NCBI RefSeq assembly: GCF_005869225.1 | Contig: NZ_SWFP01000005.1 | Span: 636,681 to 700,680 of the forward strand | Direction: 5' to 3' | Origin: Dyadobacter bucti | GTDB lineage: Bacteria > Bacteroidota > Bacteroidia > Cytophagales > Spirosomataceae | DNA length: 64,000 nt | Part shown: positions 1 to 8,776 of the stretch, one piece after another | How the letters are laid out: each line of letters opens with the position of its first letter | Position numbering within the stretch: position 1 is the first letter of the stretch | Notes under the pieces: generated by a model | What the model was told of the DNA's origin: nothing | Databases searched by the model: none | Seen by the model: only the letters and a program-made list of their open reading frames with translations | Made by a program: the position numbers and the translations under genes

Positions 1-1731
1 TGAAATCTGGTAGACGGCAGAAAAATTGGTCAGGAATTTGGCGTGGGATGAAACGTAAAACGAAGGAATATTGTCACCGCTTTTGCTGTCAAGCCACGTA
101 AATCCTGCATTCAGCATCAGTTTCTGATTGTCGTCTATTGCTTTTGCGTACTGAACATCCAGTTCGATGCCGGTTGTAGTCACTTCGGTCAGGTTTCGAG
201 CCAGCCCGAAAGTTCCGGTTGGTGAAAGATTGTCTTTACGGGGCATTTGGGCATAAGGCGTGCTGACATAGTCGATCAGATCGTTTTGGAGCCTTTGAAA
301 AAATGTTGCGGAGATTTTCAGTTGGGTAACATCGTTTTGGGTCAGAAACCAGTCAGCGCCGGCCTCGTAGCTGAATGATTTTTCAGCCTTTAAATCCGGA
401 TTTCCCACATTTCCCCCGGTTACGAGCGATTTGTTATAGTTATTGAACCGCTCTGTAAAATCCGCGTCGCGGATCGTTTTGCCCGCGCTTCCGCGTAACT
501 GCCAGCTGCCTTTTTTATAGGATAAATTTACCTGAGGTACGGCTTCAACACCGATGTACTCTCGCCAGTCGAGACGAACGGAGGGGCTTATTGTAAAATA
601 TTCTCCCAAACTTTGAGATAAGGAAACAAAAGGTGCCAGCTGGTTCAACGCATGGTTTCCGCGGTCATTGGATGAAATTTGCCTGTTCTGGTAATTGACC
701 CCGGCAATGAGATGGGTCCTTTCGCCAAGTCCCTGTTGCAGCGTCAGCAAGCCCTGCCAAAGCTGAGATTTGCTGTTATTTGCAATGGAATGCGGATTGA
801 ACAAATACTGGTCCCTGACAAATTTGTAACCTCCGTCCAGCGAAACGGCTGTTTTGTTTTTCCGGTAACTGAGTTTGAGCTGGTTCCAGGAAGTTTTGAC
901 CTTTTCACTCGCGGTGTCAGATTTGAGGACAGTATAAAAGTTTTGTGCGGCAAAATCGCGGTGATCATAGGAACTCCTCACTGCGATGTCCCACTCCTTT
1001 GAAATGGCATAGCGCGCCGATAAGGATGCGGAATTGTTGTGGAAAAAGCCTTTGATGCCTCTTTGCTGCACGCCGTCGGCATTATTGCTCAGCAATCCTG
1101 CTGAAACGGCCAGTTTATTTCTTTGTATGAAAGCACCTGCATTGATATTCTTCAAGCCGTAATCCCCACCGGTAACCATTGCATTCAGATTGGTGCGGTT
1201 GTTCGGAGATGCCGTTTCCTGACCTTCTGCTGACTGCAATTTGGCAGCAAATGTTTTGGAAATCACATGAATAACCCCGCCAACGGCGTCGGAGCCGTAC
1301 AAAGCAGACGATGCTCCTTTTAAGACTTCAATCCGCTCAATCTCAGCTGGCGCAATCGGAATGTAAGCATTAAAATGACCGGTATTGGGATCATTGAGGC
1401 GCATTCCGTCCAGAATGACCAATACTTGCTGGAATGTGCCGCCTCTCAAAACGATATCACTCTGCGAGCCCATCGGCCCCCGGGCCTGAATTTCAACACC
1501 CGGCACGTACCGCAGGAGGTCGTCGATGCTGTGGACGGGAAGGTTCTGGAAATATTCACCTTTGATAACCGCAATATTCCGGCCTGTCTGGGAAGCACGT
1601 TTTTCGATCAGAGAAGAGGTAACGGTAACCGGATCCAACGAAATTTCCTGTGCATGGGTTATCTGGGAAACAACGAGCAAGACAAGAAAGATAGCTGATT
1701 TAATCAAGGAGGCAGAGTAAAATGGGGTCAT
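1..1731 (-). CDS. TonB-dependent receptor, BtuB-like (partial, C-terminus beyond the window)
   Basis: This reading frame is open for 577 codons from an ATG at 1731 to the window edge, so only the C-terminal part of the barrel is missing. The first 28 residues are a Sec signal peptide ending THAQ. A plug domain follows at about residues 35-145, with the typical segments VPGVEIQARGP, VLRGG, LVILDGMRLND and EVLKGASSALYGSDAVGGVI. The rest consists of beta-barrel strands. It imports a siderophore, cobalamin or similar ligand across the outer membrane using TonB energy. The plug lacks the carboxypeptidase-like N-terminal extension of SusC proteins, so BtuB/CirA-like is the better class. An in-frame ATG at 1743 would add four residues. 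It is divergent from a MocR-type regulator, which may control it. The substrate is unknown, and no cobalamin riboswitch fits in the short upstream gap. Confidence 0.88.
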   Translation of the reverse strand, partial: MTPFYSASLIKSAIFLVLLVVSQITHAQEISLDPVTVTSSLIEKRASQTGRNIAVIKGEYFQNLPVHSIDDLLRYVPGVEIQARGPMGSQSDIVLRGGTFQQVLVILDGMRLNDPNTGHFNAYIPIAPAEIERIEVLKGASSALYGSDAVGGVIHVISKTFAAKLQSAEGQETASPNNRTNLNAMVTGGDYGLKNINAGAFIQRNKLAVSAGLLSNNADGVQQRGIKGFFHNNSASLSARYAISKEWDIAVRSSYDHRDFAAQNFYTVLKSDTASEKVKTSWNQLKLSYRKNKTAVSLDGGYKFVRDQYLFNPHSIANNSKSQLWQGLLTLQQGLGERTHLIAGVNYQNRQISSNDRGNHALNQLAPFVSLSQSLGEYFTISPSVRLDWREYIGVEAVPQVNLSYKKGSWQLRGSAGKTIRDADFTERFNNYNKSLVTGGNVGNPDLKAEKSFSYEAGADWFLTQNDVTQLKISATFFQRLQNDLIDYVSTPYAQMPRKDNLSPTGTFGLARNLTEVTTTGIELDVQYAKAIDDNQKLMLNAGFTWLDSKSGDNIPSFYVSSHAKFLTNFSAVYQIS

Positions 1732-1738
1732 AGTTAAA

Positions 1739-1773
1739 GTCATTTATTGTCATTAAAGTCACGTTTTGTCATT
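1739..1773. promoter_or_regulatory. Possible regulator-binding direct repeats between divergent genes
   Basis: The octamer TTGTCATT occurs at 1747-1754 and 1766-1773, and GTCATT again at 1739-1744. The two octamers are 19 bp apart start to start. Characterised MocR regulators such as PdxR bind direct repeats near their own promoters, so these are candidate sites for the neighbouring regulator. The repeats are seen; the function is inferred. Confidence 0.3.
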
Positions 1774-1877
1774 GATTGTATGGGTGGGAAGACCGACAGC
1801 CGAACGCTGACAGCCGATAGCCTTCCATACAAAATTACTATCTTGCCGGACTGTTAACATGATCCGGTTTTAATATA

Positions 1878-3365
1878 ATGAGTAGTCCGGTTGAAATTCC
1901 TTTTAAAAGCGTGGTACTGATTGACCGGTTTTCCGGTACGCCGGTTTACCTGCAGATCGCCCGTCAGATGATCAATGCTATTCAGCGGGGCGTGTTGGTT
2001 ACAGGAGCAAAACTACCTGGCACCCGGGCAATGGCGGAGACACTCGAAGTGCACCGGAAAACCGTTGTGGCAGCTTATAATGAACTTGACGCGCAGGGCT
2101 GGATTGAATTGCTACCGAACAAAGGCACTTTTGTTACCCATAAATTTCCGGTTACGACCGCAAATCCGATTCCGTTCAATGCGGAAGATCTGGTCAGCTA
2201 TCCGCAACGCGCAGGTTTTCAGTTCAGGCAAAGTATGTTGCTGGACCGGCCGGTATCTGTTTCGAGGGCAGAACTTGAATTTACGGACGGTCTGCCCGAT
2301 GTGCGGCTAGCTCCGCTAAACAAGCTTTCCAAGGCCTATTCCAGTGTTTTGAACAGGAATAACAACCGGAAATATCTGGGTTATTCCCATGTAGAGGGGA
2401 ATGAGTATTTCCGGATAAAACTCGCCAGCTACCTTAATAATACCCGTGGACTGCATATCGGTAAAGAGAATATCATCACAACCCGTGGTATTCAGATGGG
2501 GATTTACCTGGCTTCGATGCTGCTGATTGAAAAGGGCGACAAAGTCGTGGTCGGAAATCTAAGCTACTATGTCGCGAATATGATCTTTCAGCAGGCAGGG
2601 GCCAATATACTTTCAGTCCCGGTGGACGAGCAGGGGATTTCCGTGGAAGCAGTGCGGAAACTTTGTGCGTCTAACCAAATCAGAATGCTGTACATCACAC
2701 CGCATCATCACTATCCTACTACGGTAACTCTGAGTGCGGAAAGGCGGATGGAGTTGCTGAAACTTTCCGTTGAATACGGTTTTGTGATCCTGGAAGACGA
2801 TCATGATTATGACTTTCATTACCATAGTAGTCCGGTTTTGCCCCTTGCCAGTGCCGATGGGGCCGGAATGGTGGTATATGTGGGTTCGTTTTGCAAGGCG
2901 CTGGCTCCCGGGTTGCGCTCCGGCTACATTGTTGCGCCGGAGAATTTGATTGCCGAATTGGGAAAATTGCGCCGTATCATCGACCGGCAGGGAGATCTGA
3001 TGATGGAACAGGCGCTGGGCGAGTTGCTGGAAGAGGGTGAAATTCAGCGGCATATCAAAAAAGCCCAGAAGGTTTATCACCAGCGGCGCGATCTGTTGAG
3101 TGATCTGTTGGTCAGTGATTTTAGCCAATACTTATCTTTCAAATCGCCTCCGGGCGGGCTGGCGATATGGACGGAATGGCGCAAGGATATCAATCTGATG
3201 CGGGTCAGTAAAGCTTGTCTGAAACAAAACCTGCATCTCCCGCAAACATTGCTTTTTCAGACCGGGCAGCTTAGTGCGATGCGATTGGGATTCGGGAACC
3301 TGAACGAGCAGGAATTGAAAGAATCGGTTGGGATATTGAAAAATGTGATCGAAGCTAATATTTGA
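1878..3365 (+). CDS. MocR-family transcriptional regulator (GntR HTH fused to aminotransferase domain)
   Basis: The protein has 495 residues, the usual length for MocR/PdxR-type regulators. Residues 20-87 form a GntR winged helix-turn-helix (GTPVYLQIARQ, LPGTRAMAETLEVHRKTV, GWIELLPNKGTFV). Residues from about 135 to the end are a fold-type I aminotransferase domain that binds pyridoxal 5'-phosphate. The cofactor lysine is K340 in YVGSFCKALAPGLRSGY, and the aspartates of EDDHDYDF (306-313) are present. Such proteins sense PLP or an amine ligand through the aminotransferase-like domain and usually control a neighbouring divergent gene, which here is the TonB receptor. The ligand cannot be read from the sequence. 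It starts with an ATG and is followed closely by the oxidase gene, with possible readthrough. Confidence 0.9.
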   Translation: MSSPVEIPFKSVVLIDRFSGTPVYLQIARQMINAIQRGVLVTGAKLPGTRAMAETLEVHRKTVVAAYNELDAQGWIELLPNKGTFVTHKFPVTTANPIPFNAEDLVSYPQRAGFQFRQSMLLDRPVSVSRAELEFTDGLPDVRLAPLNKLSKAYSSVLNRNNNRKYLGYSHVEGNEYFRIKLASYLNNTRGLHIGKENIITTRGIQMGIYLASMLLIEKGDKVVVGNLSYYVANMIFQQAGANILSVPVDEQGISVEAVRKLCASNQIRMLYITPHHHYPTTVTLSAERRMELLKLSVEYGFVILEDDHDYDFHYHSSPVLPLASADGAGMVVYVGSFCKALAPGLRSGYIVAPENLIAELGKLRRIIDRQGDLMMEQALGELLEEGEIQRHIKKAQKVYHQRRDLLSDLLVSDFSQYLSFKSPPGGLAIWTEWRKDINLMRVSKACLKQNLHLPQTLLFQTGQLSAMRLGFGNLNEQELKESVGILKNVIEANI

Positions 3366-3455
3366 TTTGGGCAGTTGAGTGGCTTGAACTTACGGATTAT
3401 TCAATTAATTTGGGATAAAATCATATATCGTCGTCACTCTTTCCTGCCCGTTCAT

Positions 3456-4802
3456 ATGAAGAAAAGAACTTTTATAAAATTATCTTCTGCATTAATGACA
3501 GCTCCTTTGTTTTCGCCCATCACCGGCTGGGCCGCCGGAGACAAACTTAAAAACTGGGCAGGTAACCTGGAATACAGCACTGAAAAACTGGATCAGGCAA
3601 AATCGGTTGCCGAAGTGTCGGCTTTGGTTAAAAAATATCCCAAACTTAAAGTGCTGGGGACAAGGCATTGTTTTAACAAAATTGCGGATACAAAAGACCA
3701 GTTTGTTTCTCTTGTTCAGATGAAAGAGGACATTTCGATTGATGCCAATAGTAAAACGGTCACTGTCAATTCAGGATTAAAATACGGACAGCTGAGCCCT
3801 TATTTGCATGAAAAAGGTTTTGCGCTGCATAATCTCGCCTCACTTCCACATATATCTGTTGCCGGTGCCTGCGCAACTGCTACACACGGTTCGGGGGACA
3901 AAAACGGTAACCTGGCCACGGCTGTTTCGGGGATTGAAATGGTGATTGCCAATGGTGAAACCGTGACATTGAGCCGGGCAAAGGATGGCGAGAAATTCAA
4001 TGCGGCTGTGGTAAATCTTGGTGCGCTGGGCGTGATCACCAAAGTGACGCTGGATATTCAGCCTACGTTCATGATGGGCCAATATGTTTACCAAAATCTC
4101 AGTTTCGATCAAATGAAGGACAATTTTGAGAAAATCGAATCCAGCGGATATAGCGTGAGCCTTTTTACCAACTGGCAAAGCAAGGATATCGCTGAGGTTT
4201 GGATCAAGCAAAAAATCACAGACGGAAAACCTTTGAAAGCGGAGCCGGAATTTTTCGGGGCAAAGCTGGCCACCAAAAACCTGCACCCGATTCCGGAATT
4301 ATCTGCTGAAAACTGTACGGATCAAATGGGCGTGTCAGGACCTTGGTATGAGCGTATGCCGCATTTCAAAATGGGTTTTACGCCGAGCAGCGGGGTCGAA
4401 TTGCAGTCTGAATATTTTGTGCCGAGAAAAAATGCGGTGGACGCGATCCTGGCTATCGCACGCCTGGGAGACCAGGTCGGGCCTCATTTGCTGACTTCAG
4501 AAATACGGACCATCGCTGCTGACAATTTCTGGATGAGTCCTTGTTATAAACAGGATTCGGTGGCGATCCACTTTACCTGGAAACAGGATTGGCCGGCCGT
4601 GAGTAAGTTATTGCCGGTGATTGAAAAGGAGCTGGCACCCTACAATGTGCGGCCGCATTGGGGCAAATTGTTTACGGTTTCGCCGGCTGATCTAAAAAAG
4701 AGATACGCGAAAATGGCGGATTTCAGAAACGTAGCAGCTGAATATGACCCCAAAGGCAAGTTCAGGAATGAATTTCTGGATTTGAATATTTTTGGCAGCT
4801 GA
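3456..4802 (+). CDS. Secreted FAD-linked alditol/sugar oxidase (AldO/xylitol oxidase-like)
   Basis: The start chosen is the ATG at 3456, because it gives a 449-residue protein with an export signal (MKKRTFIKLSSALM, cleavage near GWAAG); the longer frame from 3375 would bury this signal. Residues about 40-215 are an FAD_binding_4 domain. The segment GTRHCFNKIADT carries the histidine that links covalently to FAD in alditol oxidases, and VAGACATATHGSG is the typical FAD loop. The C-terminal half is a D-arabinono-1,4-lactone oxidase domain with the expected HWGKLF motif. The family oxidises alditols, aldonolactones or related sugars with oxygen, releasing hydrogen peroxide. The exact substrate is not clear. 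The gene ends just before a strong terminator. Confidence 0.82.
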   Translation: MKKRTFIKLSSALMTAPLFSPITGWAAGDKLKNWAGNLEYSTEKLDQAKSVAEVSALVKKYPKLKVLGTRHCFNKIADTKDQFVSLVQMKEDISIDANSKTVTVNSGLKYGQLSPYLHEKGFALHNLASLPHISVAGACATATHGSGDKNGNLATAVSGIEMVIANGETVTLSRAKDGEKFNAAVVNLGALGVITKVTLDIQPTFMMGQYVYQNLSFDQMKDNFEKIESSGYSVSLFTNWQSKDIAEVWIKQKITDGKPLKAEPEFFGAKLATKNLHPIPELSAENCTDQMGVSGPWYERMPHFKMGFTPSSGVELQSEYFVPRKNAVDAILAIARLGDQVGPHLLTSEIRTIAADNFWMSPCYKQDSVAIHFTWKQDWPAVSKLLPVIEKELAPYNVRPHWGKLFTVSPADLKKRYAKMADFRNVAAEYDPKGKFRNEFLDLNIFGS

Positions 4803-4843
4803 CGCGTTATGTAGTTTAGGCTTCGATATTCCCGATTAAAATA

Positions 4844-4879
4844 AACGGCCCCAAATGAATGTTTAGGGCCGTTATTTTT
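4844..4879 (+). terminator. Rho-independent terminator after the sugar oxidase
   Basis: The arms AACGGCCC (4844-4851) and GGGCCGTT (4866-4873) pair perfectly across a 14-base loop and are followed by A and a run of T. Confidence 0.85.
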
Positions 4880-4976
4880 GTTGTTTCAATAGTGGGCTGG
4901 ATTTTACTACGCGGCCCGCGATTCCGATCGAAGTCAGTTTTTGAGTTAATTATCACGTTTGTTAACCGATAGTACA

Positions 4977-5651
4977 ATGGCAACAAAAATCAGAGAAATC
5001 GCTGCTCCGCCCAGGGAGATATCAGCCGATAAGATCACCGAATTGTTTATGCATTACTGTCTAGAGAATCACAAAAAACCGGAGTCGGTTTATTTGTTCT
5101 GCAAGCAGAATGGTTTTACGGAAAAGGAATTTTACAATTATTTTTCTTCCATCGACGCGATTGAAAAAAGCGTATTTGTGAGCTTTCATAAACTCGCGGT
5201 GGCTTTGATCAACCAGAGCGATGATGCGGCGATACTCGGTTTCCGGGACAAATTGCTCACTTATTATTATACTTATTTCGAGATTCTGACGGCCAACAGA
5301 AGCTACGTGGTTTTTGCTTTGAAAGAAGAGAAAAACAAGCTTCAGAGCCTGATCAAGCTCAAAGAATTCCGCACGCAGTTCAAAAGCTTTATTGCCGCTA
5401 TCAGCGAAGGATATCTGAAAGTGAAAAGTGAGCGGATCAGAAAAGCACAGCAGGATGCGCTGGAAGAAGGCGCCTGGATACAATTTATGGTCACGCTGAA
5501 GTTCTGGCTTGATGATGAATCGATCGGTTTTGAAAAAACAGACCTTTTCATCGAAAAATCGATCCGTGCCACCTTTGATCTTATTGATACTACCCCGCTG
5601 GAGAGTGTGATCGATTTCGGTAAATTTTTAATTAAAGAAAAGTTGAAGTAA
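4977..5651 (+). CDS. TetR-family transcriptional regulator
   Basis: This 224-residue protein starts at the ATG at 4977; a TTG at 4959 would only add six residues. Residues about 15-65 form a TetR-like HTH, in which FCKQNGFTEKEFYNYFSSIDAIEKSVF corresponds to the recognition-helix region (split here as FCKQNGFTEKEFYNYF and SSIDAIEKSVF). The remainder is an all-helical ligand domain without a recognised ligand. Only three bases separate its stop from the ABC1 kinase start, so the two are co-transcribed. From general knowledge, this regulator-kinase arrangement recurs in Bacteroidota. It probably regulates its own operon. Confidence 0.75.
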   Translation: MATKIREIAAPPREISADKITELFMHYCLENHKKPESVYLFCKQNGFTEKEFYNYFSSIDAIEKSVFVSFHKLAVALINQSDDAAILGFRDKLLTYYYTYFEILTANRSYVVFALKEEKNKLQSLIKLKEFRTQFKSFIAAISEGYLKVKSERIRKAQQDALEEGAWIQFMVTLKFWLDDESIGFEKTDLFIEKSIRATFDLIDTTPLESVIDFGKFLIKEKLK

Positions 5652-5654
5652 GGA

Positions 5655-6956
5655 ATGGAAACAATAGACAGCATACCTACTTCGAAAATTCAGCGTGCGA
5701 GCAGGTTGATTACCACCGGGGTGAAAATAGGAGGGAACTACCTGAAATATTATGGTGAAAAAATAACGAATCCGGAGTCGGCGCGGGATAATCTGAACAG
5801 TAACAATGCCGAGGATATCTATGACGGTCTTAAGAATCTGAAAGGCAGTGCGCTGAAACTGGCCCAAATGCTGAGCATGGAGAAGAATTTCCTGCCTCAG
5901 GCCTATGTGGAGAAGTTTTCTTTGTCGCAATATTCAGTACCTCCTTTGTCGGCACCTCTTGTCAACAAAACTTTCCGGAAGTATTTTGGAAAAGCCCCGC
6001 TTGACCTTTTCGATACATTTAATCCCAATGCGATCAACGCTGCGAGTATCGGGCAGGTGCATAAGGCCACCAAAAATGGAAAAGAGCTGGCTGTTAAAAT
6101 CCAGTATCCGGGCGTAGCGGAAAGCATTTCATCTGACCTTTCGTTGGTGAAGCCTATTGCTATGAAAATGTTCAATATTCAGGCGAAGGATTCGGACAAG
6201 TATTTCAAGGAAGTTGAAACCAAACTTACCGAGGAAACAAACTATATTCTCGAAATCGCTCAAAGTACCGAGGTGGCCTTGGCCTGTGCGCATATTCCGG
6301 GGCTGAGATTTCCAAAATATTATCCCGAATATTCCTGCGAACGGGTGATCACGATGGACTGGATGACAGGCATGCATTTGTCTGAATATACCAGGTCGAT
6401 GACCGATCAGACTGTTTCAAATAAGATAGGCCAGGCGTTGTGGGATTTTTATATGTTCCAGGTGCACCAACTGAGAAAAGTACATGCGGATCCGCACCCG
6501 GGTAATTTTCTCGTAGACGAGGAGGAAAACCTGATCGCCATTGATTTTGGATGTATGAAGGAAATTCCGGAGGCTTTTTATGTTCCGTACTTTGAACTTG
6601 CCAACGCGGAAAATCTGAACAATCCCGTTATTTTCCGTGAGAAGTTATTTGAACTGGAGATCCTCACGAATAAAGATATGCCCGAGGAAACGGTTTATTT
6701 TTCCAATCTTTTCCGAGAAATACTTTCGCTTCTTACGCAGCCTTTTCAGTCGGAGACTTTTGATTTTTCTGACGAGCAGTTTTTTGGTAAACTGGCCGCG
6801 CTGGGTGAAAAGTATGCAAATGATAAGGAACTGAGAAAAATGAATGTGAACCGCGGTTCTAAGCACTTTATCTACATCAACCGCACATTTTTCGGGCTTT
6901 TCAGTTTGCTGCATGATCTGAAAGCAACGGTCGATACCAATCAGTTTGTGATATAA
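5655..6956 (+). CDS. ABC1/AarF/UbiB-family atypical kinase
   Basis: The 433-residue protein shows the diagnostic ABC1 motifs: KGSALKLAQMLSM (KxGQ-like segment, about residues 56-68), the alanine-rich nucleotide loop AASIGQVHKA, the lysine in LAVKIQYPGV, VHADPHPGNFLVD (catalytic loop) and AIDFGCMKEI (metal-binding DFG). UbiB/COQ8 relatives are ATPases or kinases that support quinone synthesis or lipid homeostasis. It is translated directly after the TetR regulator in a two-gene operon and ends before a bidirectional terminator. Its precise role, including any link to menaquinone, is not visible here. Confidence 0.85.
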   Translation: METIDSIPTSKIQRASRLITTGVKIGGNYLKYYGEKITNPESARDNLNSNNAEDIYDGLKNLKGSALKLAQMLSMEKNFLPQAYVEKFSLSQYSVPPLSAPLVNKTFRKYFGKAPLDLFDTFNPNAINAASIGQVHKATKNGKELAVKIQYPGVAESISSDLSLVKPIAMKMFNIQAKDSDKYFKEVETKLTEETNYILEIAQSTEVALACAHIPGLRFPKYYPEYSCERVITMDWMTGMHLSEYTRSMTDQTVSNKIGQALWDFYMFQVHQLRKVHADPHPGNFLVDEEENLIAIDFGCMKEIPEAFYVPYFELANAENLNNPVIFREKLFELEILTNKDMPEETVYFSNLFREILSLLTQPFQSETFDFSDEQFFGKLAALGEKYANDKELRKMNVNRGSKHFIYINRTFFGLFSLLHDLKATVDTNQFVI

Positions 6957-6964
6957 ATGGAATT

Positions 6965-7013
6965 AAAAAAAGTGGCCCGAATATGCAGGAAGCGGATTTG
7001 GGCCGCTTTTTTT
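6965..7013. terminator. Bidirectional terminator between convergent genes
   Basis: AAGTGGCCC (6970-6978) pairs with GGGCCGCTT (7000-7008, one G-T pair). It is flanked by an A run on the left and a T run on the right, so it can serve both the ABC1 kinase gene and the permease gene. Confidence 0.8.
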
Positions 7014-7018
7014 ATGCG

Positions 7019-8137
7019 CTAAAACGACTCGTCGTCGTCTTTTGATTTTTCCTTTTCGATTGCCCTGGCAATGTTCTTTTCAGCTTGTTCGGGTGTCTGG
7101 TCACCCAGGAGCACTCCCCAGGGCTCCAGCCCGTCGACGCGATCAAAAACTACTTTCATTATGGCAATCAAAGGAATTGACAAAAACATTCCAGATAGCC
7201 CTGCCAAAGCACCTCCAACCAGAACGCCGACGATAGAAACCAATGCGTTAATTTTGACTTTTGAACCTACTATCATCGGGACCAGAAAATTGTTATCGAT
7301 AAACTGGACCGCAACAAACACGCCGATCACACCAAGGATTGTATCCAGTTCCGGGTGACTGATGAAGGTAACCATCACTGCCAGGCCCGTTGCCACCAGT
7401 CCGCCGATGTAAGGTACGAGGTTCAGAATAGCGGCCATGACCCCCAGCAGTATCGCATACTGAACGTTAAGGATCAATAACCCGACCGAATTAAGAACCG
7501 CAACCACAGAAGTTTCAAGCAGCAACCCGACCATATAGCTCTGAATAATCGTTTTGATCTCCCCGAAAACCTCCAGGACTTTTGCTTTGTATTTTTCTGC
7601 AAACAGCACCACCATAAAATGCAGGAGCATCGTTCGATAGTAAAGTAGTAAAAAGGCATAAATAGGTATCAGGATCAATGTGCCGAGCGGCCCGGTTACT
7701 GCGCCCAGGGTGTCGGCGCCCTGGAAATTTTCGAGTGTTTTGGTCTGCGCATTTTTGAGATATTGTTCCTGCTGGCGATAGCTTAAACTATATTCTCTTC
7801 GAATCCACCGTCTTGCATCCCGGTAAAATTCATTGATATTTCTTTTCAGCTTCGGCCACTCGTCCGAAAAGTCGGAAAGCTGCATGGAAAGGAGTACTGC
7901 CACCGCAGACACAATTAGAACCGCTAAGAAAACCGCCAGTGTGATCGCTACCACTTTCGGGAGCCCGAGGCGGATCAGCCTGCTTTCCACCGGCCGTAAC
8001 AAAACGGCAATCAGCCCTGCCAGTGCCAGCGGAACAATAATATCCTGCCCCAGGTAAATGGCCAGCATCATTAGCCCTATTGCCAGGAGGGAGAGGGAAA
8101 GTTTTTGGTAGAAGGGTTGGGAGGAGGTTGAATCCAT
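7019..8137 (-). CDS. AI-2E family transporter (PerM/YhhT-like permease)
   Basis: This 372-residue membrane protein has about eight predicted helices, in the usual pattern of the AI-2E_transport family: two hydrophobic hairpins at the N-terminus (about residues 12-85), a charged periplasmic segment (about 95-150), then a helix cluster from 155 to 345. The segment VPYIGGLVATGLAVMVTF and the region FIDNNFLVPMIVGSKVKINAL carry the family signature. The C-terminal tail is acidic. Members have been linked to autoinducer-2 export or Na+/H+ exchange, but most are uncharacterised, so no substrate is assigned. It stands alone, with a terminator on its 3' side. Confidence 0.88.
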   Translation of the reverse strand: MDSTSSQPFYQKLSLSLLAIGLMMLAIYLGQDIIVPLALAGLIAVLLRPVESRLIRLGLPKVVAITLAVFLAVLIVSAVAVLLSMQLSDFSDEWPKLKRNINEFYRDARRWIRREYSLSYRQQEQYLKNAQTKTLENFQGADTLGAVTGPLGTLILIPIYAFLLLYYRTMLLHFMVVLFAEKYKAKVLEVFGEIKTIIQSYMVGLLLETSVVAVLNSVGLLILNVQYAILLGVMAAILNLVPYIGGLVATGLAVMVTFISHPELDTILGVIGVFVAVQFIDNNFLVPMIVGSKVKINALVSIVGVLVGGALAGLSGMFLSIPLIAIMKVVFDRVDGLEPWGVLLGDQTPEQAEKNIARAIEKEKSKDDDESF

Positions 8138-8211
8138 TGAGACGTAGCGCCGTTGTTTTTATAAGTTGCTAAAATTATTTACATTTATTGAATACACATG
8201 CTATTAAATAA

Positions 8212-8520
8212 ATGGTTGTTTTAAGTTTTAAAGTTCTGCGAGCATTCGGAGAAAAACATCCGAATGTTTCTGACGCACTAAGAAGTTGGTATAGCATAGC
8301 TGAAAAGGCAGATTGGGCAAATTTTCATGAGATGAAAAACACCTTTAATTCAGTTGACTCGGTAGGAAATGACCGATATGTTTTCAATGTTAAAGGCAAT
8401 CATTGCAGGCTGGTGGTTCTTATCAACTTCGGTAATAGAACAATGTATATTTTGTTTGTAGGAACTCATAGTGAATACAGCAAAATAGATGCATCCACTA
8501 TAAAATTCAAAAAGAAATGA
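8212..8520 (+). CDS. HigB-family type II toxin (mRNA interferase)
   Basis: The protein has 102 residues and matches the HigB toxin family of the RelE/ParE fold: SWYSIAEKADWANFHEMKNTF, split as SWYSIAEKADW and ANFHEMKNTF, then DRYVFNVKGNHCRLVVLINF and a C-terminal MYILFVGTHSEYSKID. HigB enzymes cleave ribosome-bound mRNA. The stop overlaps the start of the next gene by four bases (ATGA), the usual layout for a toxin first and antitoxin second. The function comes from the family and was not tested here. Confidence 0.87.
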   Translation: MVVLSFKVLRAFGEKHPNVSDALRSWYSIAEKADWANFHEMKNTFNSVDSVGNDRYVFNVKGNHCRLVVLINFGNRTMYILFVGTHSEYSKIDASTIKFKKK

Positions 8521-8714
8521 AAACGGACTATGAGATTATTCAGGATGAGGCCCAATATGAAAGTTTAATGGAGGAAATATTGGATATTATGAATAAGGGA
8601 GAGGCGAATCTGTCGACTGCAGAATCAGAAAAGTTGTTAAAAATGGCACTTGCTGCTCAGGCCTACGAAAAAGAACACCACCACGATACTAATATGCAAA
8701 AAGCAGAAGCCTGA
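8517..8714 (+). CDS. Short HigA-like antitoxin candidate lacking the HTH domain
   Basis: This 65-residue protein overlaps the HigB gene by four bases. Residues 7-54 (IQDEAQYESLMEEILDIM, then ESEKLLKMALAAQAYEKEHH) resemble the N-terminal segment of the COG5499 type of HigA antitoxin, which normally continues into a Cro/C1-type HTH of about 60 residues. Here the frame stops after a His-rich stretch. Reading the following 60 bases in all three frames gave no recognisable HTH, so a simple frameshift does not explain the loss. It may neutralise HigB without binding DNA, or be a truncated antitoxin. Confidence 0.7.
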   Translation: MKTDYEIIQDEAQYESLMEEILDIMNKGEANLSTAESEKLLKMALAAQAYEKEHHHDTNMQKAEA

Positions 8715-8776
8715 TACCAAAGCGGTCCAGGCATTTCTGCCGAGTTTATTTTACAGCATATCTAGCCTGAATTCTT

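Noticed and set aside
1732..1877. A cobalamin riboswitch before the BtuB-like receptor
   Set aside because: The 146-base gap is shorter than a normal B12 riboswitch and shows no B12-box-like motif.
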